From JAWPMV01 sp038527215 (lineage in GTDB: Bacteria; Bacteroidota; Bacteroidia; J057), in contig JBCBGC010000033.1 of the NCBI GenBank assembly GCA_038527215.1, positions 1-60,924 on the forward strand: 60,924 nucleotides of DNA. Reading direction: 5' to 3'. The first letter of the stretch is position 1; every line of letters begins with the position of its first letter. Both the position numbers and the translations under genes were made by a program. Below are positions 59,103-60,924 of the stretch, in pieces. The notes beneath the pieces are model-generated. The model was not told the DNA's origin, made no database searches, and saw nothing but the letters and a program-made list of their open reading frames with translations.

Positions 59103-59765
59103 ATGCAGGATTTTTTTTCCATCCAACACCTATCCTACCGTCTGGGAAACCGGCCTCTGCTACAGGACCTTTCCCTGGAAATCTCACCCGGCCAGATGGT
59201 GGCGGTTTATGGCCCTAATGGTAGCGGAAAATCCAGCCTGTTTCGCCTGATCATAGGGCTGGAAATAGCTCAGGAGGGAGAAATATGGTTTGCCGGAAAA
59301 AAAATCCAGCATTTACCGGTGTACCAACGCGCCCGGATGGGCATCACCTACGTTGCGGAAGATCGGGGTATCTGGCCAGATATGTTGGTCGGCGAACACC
59401 TAAAAATCGGTGGAAAGGGCCTGGCAGACAAAGTGACTTATGAAGGTCAGTTGGCACAGGTCCTGCAGCTGTTCCCCTTACTAAAAGCCCGCTTTGGTCA
59501 ACGGGCCGGAACCCTATCGGGAGGAGAACAACAAATGTTGGCCCTGGGCAGGGCCCTGATCAGCAAACCGCAATTTTTACTGATCGATGAGCTCTCTCAG
59601 GGGCTTGCTCCGCAAATCATTGAGCAGGTTTTTGTTTATCTTCAAGGGTTGAAAGATGAAGGCGTGAGTGTGTTCGTTGCCGAGCCTGTGTTGTCTCTGG
59701 TCGAAACATGGGCAGACCGAGTTTTTCACCTGACGGATGGACGATTGATCGCATCCGTTGACTGA
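59103..59765 (+). CDS. Branched-chain amino acid-type ABC transporter ATP-binding protein (LivF family)
   Basis: 220 residues, a little short for the family. Walker A G-P-N-G-S-G-K-S-S (Lys43), Q/E-loop A-E-D-R-G-I-W-P-D-M-L-V (the LivF form), signature L-S-G-G-E-Q-Q-M-L-A-L-G-R, Walker B F-L-L-I-D-E-L-S-Q-G-L-A-P. It starts 6 nt after LivG. Its stop precedes the binding-protein gene by 14 nt. Confidence 0.94.
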   Translation: MQDFFSIQHLSYRLGNRPLLQDLSLEISPGQMVAVYGPNGSGKSSLFRLIIGLEIAQEGEIWFAGKKIQHLPVYQRARMGITYVAEDRGIWPDMLVGEHLKIGGKGLADKVTYEGQLAQVLQLFPLLKARFGQRAGTLSGGEQQMLALGRALISKPQFLLIDELSQGLAPQIIEQVFVYLQGLKDEGVSVFVAEPVLSLVETWADRVFHLTDGRLIASVD

Positions 59766-59779
59766 CCCAAGATTTTCCC

Positions 59780-60924
59780 ATGACTCGCATATCCTTCCTT
59801 TTTGGCTGTTTAGGAATCCTCTTCGGATGTACGCCTGCTCCGCAAGGCGCTGCAACAGTACCGGGGATCAATGATTCTACCATTGTTTTAGGAGCCTGGG
59901 CTCCGCTGAGTGGACCAGCGGCCCTCTGGGGTAACCTCACCAAAGCCATGGATGCCTACTTTCATCATGTCAACGAAAGCGGGGGCGTGCATGGAAGGAA
60001 AATCAAGTTTATCTACAAGGACGATCAGTATAATCCTTCCCGGACCGTGGCTATCGTTCGCCAATTGGACGTGGAAGAAGAAGTCTTTGCCTTTATCGGC
60101 GGGATTGGCACCGCACCCGGACGAGCGGTCATGGATTACATCATAGATCGGCAGATTCCCTGGGTTTCTCCCTGTTCAGGTGCTACCTACTGGGCCTATC
60201 CTCCCCGCAAGAATATTTTTGCCACCTTTCCGCTGATTTACGACGAAGCCCATATCCAAATCGAATACGTGCTTCACACCCTAAAAAAACAGCGGATCGG
60301 GATCATTTATCAAAATGACGACTTTGGGAAAAGCGCCCTGCTATCTGCAAGTGAAGCCTTGAAGGGAGCAGGGTTGGATTGGCAAGTAGCCCTTCCCCTG
60401 AACCGAGGAGAAAATGATCTGGGCCCCCTTACTGCCCGTATGAAAGAGGCTAAGGTCGAGGTAGTATTGATCTGGACCATGCCGGGCGCCGCGGCCAGTT
60501 TACTCAAGCAGGCTGAGTTGCTGCGTTTTTCCCCGGATTGGATTGCCTGTTCTGCTCTCTCAGATATGAGGCGCATGTACGAGCTTACAGAAGGAGCCTG
60601 GGAGGGCGTTACCTTTGGATACTATGGAAAAATGGCCACCTCTGGCGACCCGGTGATGGAGCAATATAAACAAGCCCTGGCTGCCTATCATCCTCAGGTC
60701 AGTTGGGGAGGATTTGCCGCTTCGGGTTTTATGTTTGCCGAACCCCTGGTTGAGGGACTCAGAAAGGCGGGCAAAGACCTGACCCGGGAAAGCTTTATTC
60801 AAGCCATGGAATCCCTCAAAGGATACCAGGGTATCGGACCCGCTTTTACTTTTGGTCCAGGGCAACGTCAGGGGCACCGTTCCCTCTTTTTAGTCCGCTG
60901 TCAGGATGCAACCCGTTATGAACA
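59780..60924 (+). CDS. Branched-chain amino acid-type ABC transporter substrate-binding lipoprotein (cut by window end)
   Basis: 381 codons are visible from the ATG at 59780; no stop before the window ends. Lipoprotein signal M-T-R-I-S-F-L-F ... I-L-F-G-C-T (Cys17). Mature part is a type-I periplasmic-binding fold of the LivJ/amide-binding group: P-L-S-G-P-A-A, N-E-S-G-G-V-H-G-R-K-I, D-D-Q-Y-N-P-S-R-T-V, I-G-I-I-Y-Q-N-D-D-F-G-K-S. It would deliver an amino acid, amide or similar small solute to the LivMHGF complex. Being last in the operon is unusual for this family, where it usually comes first. Substrate not determined by sequence. Confidence 0.92.
   Translation, partial: MTRISFLFGCLGILFGCTPAPQGAATVPGINDSTIVLGAWAPLSGPAALWGNLTKAMDAYFHHVNESGGVHGRKIKFIYKDDQYNPSRTVAIVRQLDVEEEVFAFIGGIGTAPGRAVMDYIIDRQIPWVSPCSGATYWAYPPRKNIFATFPLIYDEAHIQIEYVLHTLKKQRIGIIYQNDDFGKSALLSASEALKGAGLDWQVALPLNRGENDLGPLTARMKEAKVEVVLIWTMPGAAASLLKQAELLRFSPDWIACSALSDMRRMYELTEGAWEGVTFGYYGKMATSGDPVMEQYKQALAAYHPQVSWGGFAASGFMFAEPLVEGLRKAGKDLTRESFIQAMESLKGYQGIGPAFTFGPGQRQGHRSLFLVRCQDATRYE

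Noticed and set aside
1..60924. tRNA, rRNA, insertion sequence, integrase or CRISPR array
   Set aside because: No cloverleaf, no transposase-like ORF and no regularly spaced short repeats were found on reading both strands by eye; small or diverged elements could be missed without software.

Overview
The window reads as a chromosomal stretch of a Bacteroidota bacterium. The closest look-alikes I can name are members of the Saprospiria (Lewinella-type); that placement is an inference from gene content, not a computed one. Supporting signs are TonB-dependent receptors with carboxypeptidase-like N-termini, an outer-membrane beta-barrel family receptor, LytS/LytTR regulators, a DUF3667 protein, a ThuA/glucose-dehydrogenase/cytochrome fusion, and exact Bacteroidota-type promoters (TTG, a spacer of about 20, then TAnnTTTG). 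No rRNA, tRNA, CRISPR array, insertion sequence or integrase is visible. The gene content is mostly ordinary accessory metabolism and envelope biology. An assembly gap of ten Ns lies at 27069-27078.

Layout. 1-3305: the tail of an FtsX-like permease, then a BlaI/BlaR1-type repressor-sensor pair behind two operator-like dyads; the BlaR1-like protein ends in twelve 26-residue repeats. 3369-13015 (minus strand): a DUF2279 protein and an array of three large orphan FtsX/MacB-type permeases bracketed by two PadR regulators, with long inverted repeats in front of two transcription units. 13160-15307: a stand-alone KilA-N protein and a GH18 chitinase-like lipoprotein. 15301-19904 (minus): cytochrome bd oxidase (cydAB), a Crp/Fnr-type regulator, a sulfurtransferase and a small membrane protein. 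20113-23236: an alpha/beta hydrolase translationally coupled to a LytS/LytR two-component system. 23293-27723 (minus): a Tat-exported sugar isomerase/epimerase-like protein and a ThuA-dehydrogenase-PKD-cytochrome c protein that the N-gap splits artificially in two. 27861-28982: an aminotransferase. 28984-32243 (minus): a three-gene TonB receptor operon that looks like metal (probably zinc) uptake under a Fur/Zur-like operator. 32605-38596: a PAS-rich histidine kinase, a serine hydrolase, a small barrel-like protein and a LytTR regulator. 38842-41325: an outer-membrane receptor. 41482-46556: a polysaccharide synthase fused to two apparently dead glycosidase-like domains, followed by a separate, apparently intact clan-A glycosidase. 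46522-55045: DoxX, lytic transglycosylase, FAD oxidoreductase, tyrosine phosphatase-like, TPR, DUF3667, a two-gene ABC exporter and a receiver-only response regulator. 55046-60924: a TonB-like energy transducer and a branched-chain amino-acid-type ABC importer (LivM-H-G-F plus a substrate-binding lipoprotein cut by the window edge).

The items most worth a second look are the synthase with two pseudo-glycosidase domains next to an active-looking partner, the Zur-like TonB operon, the repeat-bearing BlaR1 protein with its paired operators, the PadR/orphan-permease array, and a CydB lacking the usual GFDLG stretch.
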